DNA of 64,000 nt from the NCBI GenBank assembly GCA_032716605.1, contig CM064580.1:39605518-39669517 (forward strand). The letters are read 5' to 3'. Source of the DNA: Paralithodes platypus (Eukaryota; Arthropoda; Malacostraca; Decapoda; Lithodidae). Both the position numbers and the translations under genes were made by a program. The notes under the pieces are model-generated. The model saw only the letters and a program-made list of their open reading frames with translations, made no database searches and was not told the origin of the DNA. Of this stretch, positions 1 to 11,174 are shown in pieces. How positions within the stretch are numbered: the first letter of the stretch is position 1; each line of letters opens with the position of its first letter.

Positions 1-130
1 AATTGCTTCAAACTCCGTGTGTCCAGGTATTTTGGCTCGAACGTCCCTTGATTTGGCCCTGTCATTCTTTCAACTTTGGGGGAGGCACTCGCTATAGGCA
101 GTTCTGCCTTTTGCCTCCCTCACTCACATG
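1..130 (+). mobile_element. LINE 3' tail fragment
   Basis: This stretch matches, in reverse complement, the segment at about 23385-23510 that lies just beyond the C-terminal coding remnant of a minus-strand LINE. Shared landmarks are the opening TTGCTTCAAACTC, the GGCTCGAACGTC block and a CTGCCTTTTGCCTCCCTCAC end. I read it as a severely 5'-truncated copy of the same LINE in plus orientation; it is probably cut by the window edge. No coding potential is visible. Confidence 0.55.
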
Positions 131-222
131 GATTTTTGTTTTACCAAAACTGTAGAAATAAGGCACTTTTCCCTGTGTCGTGAGGTTAAAGTCACATTAA
201 CGACTAAGAAACGGACAAGCTA

Positions 223-1172
223 CCGTGGCTTACCTGTGAGAACCACCAAACCATTATTGCTCCTCTATCAAACACGGTAATTATCAGCCACCACTCAACC
301 CGATAACATTCAAGACCTCTTTCCCCGCCTTATTAGAAATAATTTATTAGGGAAAATAGGGACCAATAGACTCACGGTATAGTAACATAGTAACCTTATG
401 TTACTATACCGTGAATAGACTCGCCATATTTTTCTCATTATAGTCCACATGGAGGAATTTCGTTATCGACACTTGAACAAACCCGATTACACTGAAAAAT
501 AACACTAAAATAATGTCCCGAACGTAAACAAAGCATTGCACCCAATGAATCCTTCGACCTGGAAAGAAAATGAAAGAAATGGGTCCTCTTCTTGTTTTGA
601 AAGATGCGGAGAGTGCGATTCACCCAATAAATGGCTTGAACGTTACTCACAAAACGATATTATATTAGGGTTAAGTTAGGTTAATCTAATCTAATATAAT
701 ATTTGTACATTTTGGAAGCGTGCATGGCCTCCCCACAATTTTCCTTACCTACTGTAAAAGCGCGATTCACCCAATAAATGGCGTCATTTGACGGAGTATC
801 TTCAGATTAATTAATAGGCCTAATGGGTAAGTTAATGCAAATCCTCCACTCAAACTATGATAAACAACAATTAAACACTATATTCCCTGGAAAAAATATA
901 AAGAAACTTGGTAAATAAGGCGGCTCTAGCTGTCTTGAAGGTTACCCTCAACCCTACTATCGCATTTAAATTAAAGTTACTGAATATGTCAATATCAAGT
1001 ATAAATATACAAAATGTATGTCTCCTTGAATGCTACCAAATGTATTTTGTATATTTATATTTTGATATTGACAGTACTTGAATTTAAATGCGATGGTAGA
1101 GTTGGGTAGTAGTTGATAACTACCGTGTTTGATAGAGGAGCAATAATGGCTTGGTGGTTCTCACAGGTAAGC
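223..1172. repeat. nested inverted repeats, foldback-like
   Basis: About 60 bp at 223-287 recur inverted at 1112-1172 with few mismatches. Immediately inside the right copy, 945-1018 and 1036-1108 form a second inverted pair around a short loop. The arrangement suggests a foldback element or two overlapping palindromic insertions. A perfect 17-bp hairpin with a 7-nt loop lies at 373-413. No gene is seen in the region. Confidence 0.55.
373..413. repeat. perfect 17-bp hairpin
   Basis: The arms 373-389 and 397-413 are exact reverse complements (17 bp) around a 7-nt loop. It may be a tiny MITE or a replication-slippage product. No promoter or terminator role can be assigned. Confidence 0.8.
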
Positions 1173-1235
1173 CGGCAAAAATTTTAAGTGCGGGCGGTAC
1201 GCCAGCCTTGTTTACACTACGCGTAGTGGCGTCGG

Positions 1236-1760
1236 ACCTTTGCCATTATGTTTGTCTATTTTGACTGCCTTTGGATACAATAATATATTGAGGGCCCCCC
1301 CCCCCCCATGACACATTGTCATCATATATATTGCCAGCAGGGGGGCAAATTACCGAAAAAATCGCAGTCAAAATAGATGCGAACTTAACCACGGCGATCG
1401 ACAAATGTAAACATGGCGGCGGTAGAGACTTCGGACCTTTGCAATCATGTTCCACTCTATTTTTTTTTTTTGTTTTTTTTTTTTTTTAAAGAGACAATGA
1501 ACGGAGGAAGGAAAAACACAGATAAAACAAAAAGGTCCATGTGCCTAAAGGCATCCTCCATTTTGAATGCCATTGGATACAATAATATGTCGAGGGGGGC
1601 TTTGCCCCTCTTCACCCCCCCCCCCCCCCCCCCCCCATGACATATTGTCATCATATATAGGCCTATTGACAGCAGGGGGCAAATAACCGAAAAAATAAGT
1701 AAAAATAGACGCGAAGTTAACCTCGGCGAGTCGGCGATCGCCCTATGTAAACATGACGAT
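1236..1760 (+). repeat. two direct copies of a ~180-bp repeat with poly-C tracts
   Basis: Segments at about 1240-1415 and 1560-1760 share a GGATACAATAATAT start, a long C tract, a TGACAYATTGTCATCATATA block, an ACCGAAAAAAT block and an ATGTAAACATG end. The C tracts are at 1294-1309 and 1614-1636. Open frames crossing them are low-complexity and are not called genes. Confidence 0.5.
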
Positions 1761-1769
1761 AGTAGGCTA

Positions 1770-3240
1770 CGCCCGAACTCTACATCCATCCCCTTATTTC
1801 TACACTTTTGGTAATGCACTATATTGACGAAAATTAGGGCACGGTGTGAAGATAGCCTAGCTGTGTCAAAATATACTGATCCAACGGTTTGTTAAAGTTA
1901 TTCCCGAAAAACGATGTAACACGGCCTCTGAAACCCATAGTAAAATAGGCCTATGACTATGACTAATAATTCGTAGGGAAATAGGCACCGGAAGTGCTTT
2001 TTGTTGCCTTAGCAATACAAGACAGGCTAGCCTAGTAGCCTACCCATCAAACATTGAAGCTCTCTTACCTTACCACAAACCAGGCTTCATATTATGCCAA
2101 TGTATCACTATATCTACACAGGCACGACTAATCTAACCATATTACACCCTTCATATGAATAATTAGAACGCATTACACATCAAGAACTCTAACAAGTAAA
2201 GAACAAAACATACGCACCTCGTACCCGCGAAAAACGAAACGACACATCCACACACAATGGCAGTTGGTAGAGGAGTGAGGGAGTCTTCCTGCCCGTTCTT
2301 GATTCCTAGTCATGACGTCATAATCTCTGTTTTTCCCTATTTGTCTACCTTTATCATTATTACTTCGCGGTTTTGCCACGGCCACTGATAGATTGTTTAA
2401 TTTTCTTGCTGTCTAGCTAGGTTTAATGCTATAATGCAATGCTTTTAAGGATTTACGAGGTGATTTATCGAGTCTGTGACGGCTGAACCCTACATCACGT
2501 GACTAATTTCTGGCTTCCGATTGGCTGTAGACGTGCCTTCATTATTCTAGACTTTACTTAATTTGTAAGACTTCGTGGCTTCCTTCAGTATTTTCATATT
2601 GTATGCCAACTAATTGTTCACTGTCTTAAATTTGAGAGCCCTAAAATAACCCGATATGATGTTTGTAGCAATTTATGAAGAGTTATGCAAGTTTTTATGT
2701 CACGTGCCAAAGATAACCCGGATCCTCGAATCCTATTGGAGGAGGCGCCTTGACGTCATGATCCTAATTTTTATTTTACCATTCCCTCCAACCTATATTG
2801 CAATTTTACCATTGATACCGATAACTTAATACAAAAATATATTCACCAGTTCCTCTGTGATACCCGATTTACAAGTTTTTGGCTATACATAAGGAAATAA
2901 CCTACTGTACGTATGGTTTTAGAGTTAGGCCTACGTGTCAAAACCATCTGTCAAATCAGTCTTCTATGAGGACACTCAACCAAATTCGTTACAGTATTCG
3001 ACCTGGAGGGTTGGTTCTGTCCAGAGTGAGGTTTGGTTTCCTCTTCTACCCAACCTTAGCCGTTTCTTTTCCTGTATATTACTACTTTTCCTACTTCGGG
3101 GGCGGGTGGCTAGGAATCCTCCTCCCCTTATCAAATATCACGTACTTGTAGTACTAGACGAGACAGAGAAAGGGGCGAGGGAACACGGAGGTGGTCCCAA
3201 ACCCTAAGAATTGAAACTTTAAATGTAGTTTCTGTTCGGG
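1770..3240. other. no gene recognised
   Basis: This stretch has ordinary AT-rich intergenic or intronic composition. The few open frames under 100 codons show no domain, motif or supporting splice signals. I see nothing assignable here. Confidence 0.5.
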
Positions 3241-3300
3241 CTCTGTCTCGAGTTGGCCACCCCCAGCTATGGGGTACGTGCCTGAGTATATATGAAATAC
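3240..3300 (+). mobile_element. LINE 3' tail motif
   Basis: The motif TCTCGAGTTGGCCACCCCC followed by AGCTATGGGGTACGTGCCTG matches the terminal segment of the LINE copies that end near 31680, 44640 and 54300. Here it stands alone, which suggests an extreme 5' truncation. Confidence 0.45.
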
Positions 3301-3399
3301 TGGGTGCGAAGGGAATTTAACTCTCCTGAAAACTCCCCAGGCCCACTTCCCTGGTGCCTGGCGCGGGGCTCGAACCCACAGGTTTTGAGATGCTTTGGG

Positions 3400-3482
3400 T
3401 GGGGTTCGAACCCTGGTTAGTGACCATATCCTCCATAGGTCAACCAGGCCTGCGCGCTAACCCACTACTACCACGGACGTAC
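3400..3482 (-). repeat. tRNA-derived SINE head (candidate)
   Basis: On the minus strand a B-box-like GGTTCGAACCC is preceded by a TGGGTTAGCGC A-box-like segment at tRNA-like spacing. A second B-box-like GGGTTCGAGCCCC lies just downstream at about 3365. The cloverleaf is imperfect, so this is read as a retroposed tRNA-like sequence and not a functional tRNA gene. Confidence 0.35.
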
Positions 3483-4122
3483 AATATTATAGTAACATTA
3501 GTCCTCTTTGTAAGAACCAGGTGATAGTCTCGTGATGAGTGTATTGGACTTCCCATCAACGACTATTTTACACTATACCAGACGTCAACTCGGGTAGTAC
3601 ATTATTGGGGTTGCGGGATATTTTCGAGGGCATTACAATATACATACATACATACATTCGCCCTTTTATAAATCTAGCCTTGTGAATCACCGTAACGGGC
3701 TGTTGTATAGCTTGTCTTATTACACCTATAATATTAGCAACGTTAATGTCATAACAGCATTACTGTCGACATCTAACCTTAAAAATAAAAATAACCATAA
3801 AATCACTGTTACCGACATTGCGCATAAAGAAAATAAACCGGATTCTCCATATTGATGGCTTTGATTGGGATTATGCACACGTGGCGAGGCTAGGAGAAAG
3901 AGAGTGAGGCTAGCGGGGCATGGGATTACATTTTTATGGGAGGGATGTGGAACTTGGAAGTGGAATGGAGGGGAGAAGGATGGATGGAGGGAGACAATTG
4001 GGGGAGGAGGAAGGAGGATTAGTAGCTTGTTACTTGTTTCACATTGTTCCATTACGAGAAATCTGTTGCCAAGGGATTGTAGTTTACCGTCTGCTAAATA
4101 ATGAACTGCTAATAGCCTACTA

Positions 4123-5041
4123 TAGTCAAAGTCACGGGAGAAAAGAAATTCCCGTTTGGCAACTGTCTTCCAACTTGTTTCAGTTTGTGCATTCTTGTGG
4201 TGAATAGCTAAATTATATACAAAGATGCTAAAGACAACAGACTTCAGTGTAAAACAGTAAAATAAATTGTATTTACCTTTTTTCTAAACACAAACCTAAA
4301 TGAAACACAAGTATTAGCAGTCAGCTGATGAAATACATGGTTGTGGCCGAGCGTAGGAACGAAACTGGCGGAGTAAAGGGGAGGACAGAGGAGGATGTTA
4401 GATAATATACCATATATCTCCCATATAAAGCAATGTTATTATGTCACATGTGTATGGGTTTGTAGTACTAGGCACATGCGAACAATGAGCACCCTGAACA
4501 TAGGTATAAAGCAACATTATTGTAGATAATATGGGGAAATAATGTAAAGGGAAGGAAAGGGGAGGAGATATACCGTGTGTGGCGCGTTCTTTAAATGAGT
4601 TTGAATTCCTTCCCTCAATATTATGTTTGTATTTTTTTTACAATTATCTTCTTTACACCTACGTTCAGGGTGCTCATTGTTCACATGTGCCTAGTACTAC
4701 AAACTCATACGCATGTGACATAATAACATTGCTTTATATGGGAGATATATGGTATATTATCTAACACCCTCCTCTGTCCTCCCCTTTACTCCGCCACGGT
4801 TTCGTTCCTACGCTCGGCCACAACCATGTATTTGATCAGCCGACTGCTAATACTTGTGTTTCATTTAGGTTTGTGTTTAGAAAAAAGGTAAATACAATTT
4901 ATTTTACTGTTTTACACTGAAGTCTGTTGTCTTTAGCATCTTTGTATATCATTTAGCTATTCACCACAAGAATGCACCAACTGAAACAAGTTGGAAGACG
5001 GTTGCCAAACGGGAATTTCTTTTCTCCCGTGACTTTGACTA
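4123..5041. mobile_element. foldback element, ~380-bp inverted arms, TA-flanked
   Basis: The arms 4123-4503 and 4658-5041 are near-perfect inverted copies separated by about 155 bp. The termini read TAGTCAAAGTCACGGGAG inward from both ends, and both outer flanks are TA (4121-4122 and 5042-5043). TA target duplication is characteristic of Tc1/mariner-type transposition. No transposase is encoded, so this would be a non-autonomous foldback element. Confidence 0.75.
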
Positions 5042-5049
5042 TAATACAG

Positions 5050-5672
5050 TAAGGCATCTTAAGCGGGTATCACACGAGCACTAATCCACCCGCTTAACAC
5101 ACCTAAACTTTACACTGGCGCAACGGTAAACTACATCGCAGATAAACTAAAAATCGGCTTCATACGGGAAGATGTGTGTGCGCGTGTGAGTGTGTGTGTT
5201 GGGAAGGGGAAGGGGTGTTCCTAGCCCGTCACCTATTCTGGCTACATAATTTCACTTCACATGCTCGTAGATTTTGCCTTTAATTACCTGATTCATGTAC
5301 AGTCTCGGTCATTAATTGTGATACACTTTGAAGCCTCGAACTGACTAAATGAATCTCCGAAATAAATCTATAGTTTGTTTTATTCAAGCTGATGGTAATT
5401 GAATCCCTTAACAGCTGATTTCTCGATAGTTAATGGACAAATATGAAACTACTCTGTCTCTATGTCATATTAAGGCCAATTTTTCATAAATTACAACATA
5501 TTTCGCTACCAAATCTTCATAATACCTAAATAATCAATATAGGGACATGGCAATTTAATATCAGCTGAAAACAATTGACTATAGTATAGGATTAATGAGG
5601 GGGTTCAATTCAACACGATAAAAGTAAAAATTTACCTCGAAGGGAGGCTTGGAGGGTGTTTATTTTATATTA

Positions 5673-5703
<31 letters not shown>

Positions 5704-6000
5704 TGTTGTTAAGCTTGATGGAGGTCTAGGGAGCAAACTAAAAAAAAAAAAACAAAAAAAGCATGATACAGGAGAAGGGATTGTCCTCTACTAGAGGTAG
5801 GCCTACTTAGATCTTAGAGAAGAAACTAGTATACAGTTTATATAAGTTTATTGATAAGACAAAGTAATCATAGGACCAATAAATATAACAATACAATACA
5901 CAGAGTGGCAATGGCACAACGTGAAAATAAGAGCACATTTTGATATTGATAGAATAGAACCAGCTGGTGATATTATGGTCTTGGCGATTAGCCTAATAGC
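5050..6000. other. no gene; simple repeat
   Basis: This stretch holds a (GT)n-like tract near 5170-5200, an (ATT)n tract at about 5670-5703 and a partial GTGTCACACGA-type MITE end near 5068-5090. No coding signal is seen. Confidence 0.5.
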
Positions 6001-6002
6001 CA

Positions 6003-6150
6003 GCCTGTAATTTAAGGGGATCCGGCCTTTGGCCGACGCATTTTTTTTACCGAATACTGCAAAAATTTATCTCGAAGGGGGTCTCTTGGTTTTTTATTAT
6101 GAAACTTGATGGAGGTCTAGAGAGGAAACTAAACAATATATATATATACA
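6003..6150 (+). repeat. GGCCTTCGGCC-type dispersed repeat, partial
   Basis: This partial copy has the shared order CCTGTAATTTA, CCGGCCTTTGGCCG, TTTACCGAA, TTTATCTCGAAGGGGGTCT and GATGGAGGTCTAG...GGAAACTAAA. It is compared with the longer copies near 9770, 13105, 19070, 20080 and 20520. It is non-coding. Confidence 0.6.
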
Positions 6151-6564
6151 GTATATATGGCGGATTAATCCGCTACATCCCGCTCTAGGCATTCTCATGG
6201 TGCAAGGAAGCCATTTAGGAGTAGTGCGTCAAAGGTTCCACAGACGACAAAACTCAATTCAGCAAAACACAGCCCTCGGAATCGGGTATAAATATATAAA
6301 TAAAAACAATTATATATTCTCCCCTTAAACTTAAAATCTTTGTATGTATATGATGCAGAGACAGTAGTTTCCTATCGTTCCATTAGGACTCGATAAATCA
6401 ACTGCAAAGGAATTGACCACTTGAGAGTTTCAGGCTATAAGGAAGTTGGAACCATAAACATTCATATAATCTAATTAATTGATTTCACTTCCAACACCAA
6501 ACACCTCCCAATGAAATAAATGAAAGCATGGGATTCGAACCTGGGATGCCACATACAGATCTTA

Positions 6565-6900
6565 AGGGGGTCACCGGCTTTGTTTTATCTTTCTCTATTT
6601 CCCTGGCTTGTATCCATTCAGCCAACTGTTTTAAGACGTTTATACCCATCCAGGCGTTGATTTCTTCCTGGCGAGCGATAGCGAGCCAACATTGTATGTA
6701 GAAATCCGGCTTCGCCGGAGAAATTTTTCTATCGAAAAATTTACAAATTTAGCTTGCTGTCAAAACAAAAATATATATATGCTGCCTCGCTACCGCTCGC
6801 CAGGAAAATATTGACACCTGGATGGGGGTAAACGTCTTAAAACAGTAGGCTGAATGGGGCCGAATGGATACAAGCCAAAGAGAGAGGGAGAGAAAGAGAA
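6565..6900. repeat. foldback version of the hairpin repeat
   Basis: A plus-oriented arm runs from about 6595 to 6720, with CTGGCTTGTATCCATTC, CCTGGCGAGCGATAGCGAGCC and GGCTTCGCCGG. It is followed after about 60 bp by an inverted arm at about 6783-6885 that ends in GAATGGATACAAGCC. The same plus-then-inverted plan recurs at 20910-21235, so it is the family's structure and not a chance palindrome. Confidence 0.6.
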
Positions 6901-7252
6901 AAAAAGCGAGGTGGGCTCCCTTAAACACTCTAAACAATAATACAATAACAATGTAAGTTTGTATGTATGTATGTATAATTGTATATACTCTGGCACATAA
7001 CTCATAGCTGGGAGTGGCCGACTCGAGACAGAGCCCGAACCGAAACATTAAAAGTATGAGGTTTATTTGAATTTATATATGTGCTACAACCATATTTTGG
7101 CTAGTAATTATTTATATTATCGACGTCTACAGCTCCAACTTCCTTATAGCCTCAAACTCGCAAGTGGTCCGTCCATTCAATTTACTGCCACCTGGATATA
7201 AACACACTATAGTATCTGCACTATATACACTGTTAATTTAATGGGTGGGAAA

Positions 7253-7460
7253 GGGGTAATTAAGGGGACAATTTATATATATTTGTTGTATTTGTTATTA
7301 GTATTAGTAGTATTATTATTATTATTATTATTATTTGTCTGTCTCGAGTCGCCCACCCCCAATAAATATAAAACAAATATGAAAAATAAATAAATAAACA
7401 TAAAATGGGGTATGTGCCAGAGTATAGAGAGAGAGAGAGAGAGAGATAGATAGATAAATT
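7253..7460. repeat. microsatellites and LINE-tail motif
   Basis: An (ATT)n tract at about 7306-7335 is followed by GTCTCGAGTCGCCCACCCCC, the common LINE 3' tail, and then by a (GA)n/(GATA)n stretch at 7425-7455. It is non-coding. Confidence 0.5.
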
Positions 7461-7645
7461 ATTTTAGTTTGCTCCCTATACCCTCAAAACCCCCTTTCGA
7501 GGTAAATGTCCCGGACGAAGGCCTGTTCCTCCTAAATTACAGGCTCGCTTTCGCTCGCCAGGTAATAATCGACACCTACAGTAAATGGCACGAAAGGTCT
7601 TCAAATTGATAAAGAAGTTAGGCGAAAGGTCATAAAATAGCCACA
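7460..7645 (-). repeat. GGCCTTCGGCC-type dispersed repeat
   Basis: This is a minus-oriented copy. It reads, in reverse, the GCGAAAGGTC, GCACGAAAGGTCTT, CTCGCCAGG and CGAGGTAAAT blocks of the family. It is non-coding. Confidence 0.55.
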
Positions 7646-7852
7646 CTAATGGGGCAAACGTCAACAATGTCAAAAACTAACATGTCCAAAATAACGTACC
7701 CGTTTAAAGCCATGTTGACGGTAATAAATCCATGGAGTACAAGGATAGCAAGGTCAAGCAAGCACAGGTATGAACAGGGTAATCAAAGTGTCCATAATCT
7801 TTTACCTATTAATATTATTAAAAGTATATTGGTGGTAATAAACCCATCTTAA

Positions 7853-8057
7853 GCCGGTGTCACACGAACGCTTTTTCCGTCAATTTGCCATGAGCAAGTT
7901 TTTTCTGGTGATATTTAGGGATATTTTAGGGAATCGTAAACTAGATTGAAGTTAGATTATGTTAGGTAGTTTAACTTTTCGAGAAATTGCATTTTGAAGC
8001 TGCCAGACTACAATTGCTCGTAGAAATTGACGGAAAAATCGCTCGTGTGACACCGGC
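7853..8057. mobile_element. 205-bp MITE, TTAA-flanked
   Basis: The terminal inverted repeats begin GCCGGTGTCACACGA and are flanked by TTAA at 7849-7852 and 8058-8061. The element sits at the centre of a second palindrome (about 7810-7847 against 8063-8101), so it apparently inserted into a pre-existing inverted repeat. A second full-length relative is at 38680-38887; partial ends occur near 5068, 8290, 8698 and 12630. TTAA targeting suggests piggyBac-type mobilisation. Confidence 0.75.
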
Positions 8058-8463
8058 TTAAGGTGGGTTTATTACCACCAATATACTTTTAATAATATTA
8101 TAACCTGTAATTAACCTTTTATTCCAGTTTATTATGGGTATGAAAGGGTTATAATTATAGAGTACTAACCGAGGTACCCGGCGCTGCCCGGGGATAAATG
8201 GAAAGTATCTAGCCTTCAATCATAACAAATCGGACAAAAGATCGCGGACATTGCTACGTGTGAGCTCGCCCATTGGAAAGTGTAGTTCGCTAGGGTAATG
8301 TCACACGAGCGCATTTTCCAGCAATTTTCGATGACCAAGTTTTGTTCTCGTGTTATTTTGAGGCTCTTTCACATTCGTAGTTCACATTCGTCTTGGACAT
8401 AATCTGGTGAGGCAGTGTGAACGGCTGACCCAAAATGTGAAGTAATGCACAAAAAACAAAATA

Positions 8464-8494
8464 ATTTAGTTTATATATATATATTATATGTATA

Positions 8495-8577
<83 letters not shown>

Positions 8578-8636
8578 TGTATATACCGGTATATATATAT
8601 ATATATAAATTTATTTTTTATTTTTATTTTTTATGA
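8464..8636. repeat. (TA)n microsatellite
   Basis: A long TA tract is interrupted by short ATATTATATG and TACTGTATATACCGG blocks. The open frame through it encodes only Tyr/Ile and is an artefact. Confidence 0.95.
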
Positions 8637-8932
8637 AGTAACAGATCAAACAGCTTCCGTCAGAATAAGTCGGATTGTGGACTTGGCGTGGCGCTAAAGC
8701 CGGTGTCACACAACCGATTTTCCCATCAATCTTTATGGGCAATTGTAGTCTGGCAACTTCACAATTGACTACTTGCGAGTTTCAGACTATAAGGAAGTTG
8801 GATTTTTTTACATTGATATTTAGCAGAATGACCAGCTAAAATGCGGTTGTAGTACATATATAAATACATACAACTAAATACAACATACTGTTATCCATTA
8901 GACATCTATACTATTATTATATTTCTGTTTAA

Positions 8933-9559
8933 CCTGGGAACTGCGGGGAGACTCTTAAGAGTTCCCCCGGCGGACTGCGGGGAGACTCTTAAGAGTGAGT
9001 GAAAAAAAAAATCAACTTTTGACATCGAAAAAAAAATATATATATTTTTATTTTTTTATTTTTTTATTTTTTTTGGCCCCTGGGCCATGCAAAATCTCAG
9101 TCCTCTACCTCCCCTCCTTCCCCACTTTCCTCCTCTCCTTCAGTTATCACCTATTTTCCCTGTTATTCCCTTATTCTGAGGTATATTTTCGTGCTAACAT
9201 TAGCGAGTTGCAAGCAGGGTGTTGTCATCACTGATGGCAAGCGAGTGCAAGAGAGAGAGAGAGTATCGATCGATCGACTGTGTCTCAGTGGCCTTGGGGG
9301 AAATTGGCGGGAAAGCAGCTTGCCTCACCCATACATTATACAACTCGCGGGCTATATCTCCGATTTTGACCATCCAAACGCTGTTTTCACTCGTTTTACT
9401 GTTGTTTCAGGTTAATACCTTTATAATCAACCCATAATAGGCGCATATGGATAAGTATTAATGCTATTAATGGCACAATGAATATTTTAGTGACGGAAAC
9501 ACCTCAAATACGTCAGCACAGGGGGACGTTTCCAATTATCCCCATGCGCACTTCAGAGG
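8933..9559 (+). mobile_element. TTAA-flanked non-autonomous element, ~627 bp
   Basis: TTAA at 8929-8932 and 9560-9563 bound a segment whose ends match inwards as CCTGGGAACTGCG and CCTCTGAAGTGCG. Relatives share the internal CCCCTCCTTC, GTTATCACCTATTTTCCCT and TTCCC-ATT blocks. They lie near 11175-11760, 11836-12300 and 24070-24560. It encodes no transposase. Cis-mobilisation by a piggyBac transposase is an inference from the TTAA flanks. Confidence 0.55.
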
Positions 9560-9769
9560 TTAATAGCGATGTTTACGGCTCCAACTTCCTTATAGCCTGA
9601 AACTCGCAAGTGGTCAATTCAAATTCTTCAAAAAATCAAACTACCCAACCTTCGATCGATTTATTTTTTGTTTTATTCCAATGTGAAAGTTCCTCAAGTT
9701 CCTCAAAATAGTACGAGAAAGAAATTGCTCATAAGAAATTGCCACAAAATGCGTTCTTCAGCTTAAGGG

Positions 9770-10080
9770 GACATGGGCCATTATTCTGGTCCCTCTTCTT
9801 CCTCATGCTTAGTCCCATGAGTTTTCAGATTTTATAAAATTCGGCCGATTAGTTTGGCGATTTTAATACCTATCACCCCATTTCGTTGTCAATTTTAAGA
9901 TCTTTTGTGCCATTTAGATGTCAATTTTTTCCTGGCGAGCGATAGCAAGCCTGTATTTTTAAGAGTAACCGGCCTTCGGCCGGGACATTTTTCTACCGAA
10001 AAATGTAAAAATTTATCTTGAAGGGTCTAGGGGGTGTTTTTCTAAGCTTGCTGATGGTTTAGCGAGGAAACTAAAAAATA
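9770..10080 (+). repeat. GGCCTTCGGCC-type dispersed repeat, long copy
   Basis: One of the more complete copies. About 37-bp blocks ending in CATTAGTTTGGCGATTTTA, CCATTTCGTTGTC and TGCCATTTAGATGTC are followed by TCCTGGCGAGCGATAGC, the palindromic ACCGGCCTTCGGCCGGGA and TTTTTCTACCGAAAAATG, and then AGGGTCTAGGGGGTG and GCTTGCTGATGG. The two palindromes would give stable stem-loops in RNA. No coding potential. Confidence 0.65.
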
Positions 10081-10130
10081 AATTAATAAATTAATTAATA
10101 GACCAATAAACCGTCCACTGTCCCCTTAAC

Positions 10131-10250
10131 CCCCGCCCTGGGCCACAGTGGAGGTGGTGTGAGCCCCCCTCCATACACTGACAGTAACAGTGTTGGTGGT
10201 GGGGGTCGGGGTGTACTGTCCGTTACCGCAGCGCTCACTACCACCACCAT
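10131..10250 (-). CDS. candidate 120-nt exon, Thr-rich
   Basis: This minus-strand segment is preceded by a good acceptor (TATTTCAG) and followed by a possible donor (GGGG|GTTAAG). Both junctions are phase 1, the same as the LDLa exons upstream. The reading frame is open across the 40 codons and encodes a Gly/Thr/Val-rich stretch with SERCGNGQYTPTPTTNTVTV. It is GC-rich compared with the flanking AT microsatellite. It is not an LDLa module and only one Cys is present. It may be a downstream exon of the LDLa gene or a chance open segment. Confidence 0.35.
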
Positions 10251-10336
10251 CTGAAATACTACATATAGTTATTATTCAATATAACAATAAAATATAAAAC
10301 AAGTATATATTTATAAATATACATACCGGTATATAC

Positions 10337-10516
<180 letters not shown>

Positions 10517-10579
10517 AACACAACACAATAAACATTACGTCAACTATTTTCAGATACTTTGTCTCATTAACGTGTCGCT

Positions 10580-10690
10580 CTTATTCTGGCGAGCGACTGC
10601 AAACCTGTAATTTAGGAGAGGCCAGGACATTTTCCTACCGAAAAATGTACAAAATTAGCTACCAAAAAATACAATACAACAAGGAACTAA
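10580..10690 (+). repeat. GGCCTTCGGCC-type dispersed repeat, short fragment
   Basis: Only the CTGGCGAGCGACTGC, GTAATTTAGGAG and CATTTTCCTACCGAAAAATG blocks of the family remain. Confidence 0.5.
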
Positions 10691-10816
10691 GGAGTGTGGG
10701 ATGTCGTCAGAGAATTCACCAATGGTCGGATACTGTTTTAGGTAACGTCAGGGAGTGAGGCAAAAAAAAAAAAATAATAATTATAGTAATATTAATAATA
10801 ACTAAATAAATACCTG

Positions 10817-10858
10817 GTTAATAACGTCACAGTTCATCGGATTGGTCAAGACAGTTGG
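10817..10858 (-). pseudogene. decayed partial LDLa exon copy
   Basis: On the minus strand this reads NCLDQSDEL and then a TGA, followed by sequence collinear with the exon at 10930-11042: its NCPDRSDEV end, the TTAACCWGG block and the flank after it. It looks like a duplicated 3' half of that exon that has lost its last Cys codon. The 5' half is not recognisable. Confidence 0.55.
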
Positions 10859-10929
10859 GTAAAAAAAATAAAAATAAATAACTAAAAATAAAAAAATAAA
10901 AGAACAAATACAATTGAACACTAACCAGG

Positions 10930-11042
10930 TTAATAGCATCTCACTTCGTCGGATCGGTCTGGACAATTTTGTTGACCATCACAGCGTTGCCCATTCGGTA
11001 TACACGATCCGTCATCACAACGCCACTCGTTATAGTTACAAC
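10930..11042 (-). CDS. LDLa exon with in-frame stop (last or decayed exon)
   Basis: After a TTTTCCCCAG acceptor in phase 1, the exon encodes GCNYNEWRCDDGSCIPNGQR, then a CDGQQNC and CPDRSDEVRC segment. This gives six Cys in canonical LDLa spacing and the calcium-site acidic residues (DG, D, SDE). The frame then runs into TAT TAA at 10930-10935. A donor-like G|GTTAGTG lies 7 nt beyond the stop, where the phase-1 donor of the other exons would be. The exon is therefore either the true C-terminus or a formerly internal exon closed by mutation. A decayed partial copy follows at 10817-10858. Confidence 0.75.
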
Positions 11043-11174
11043 CTGGGGAAAAACACTCAGTAAATAATATAATATGATCATCAATAATAAATAAAATGAA
11101 ATAAATGAATATTAATATACATGTATTCACATTTTCACCAACCCATCAATTAACTTACAAATATTCCTAATTAA

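Noticed and set aside
2173..2385. 70-codon minus-strand frame as a gene
   Set aside because: No recognisable domain, start context or splice sites; the length is expected by chance.
8445..8636. Tyr/Ile open frame (also 10259-10535)
   Set aside because: It is a translation of a (TA)n microsatellite.
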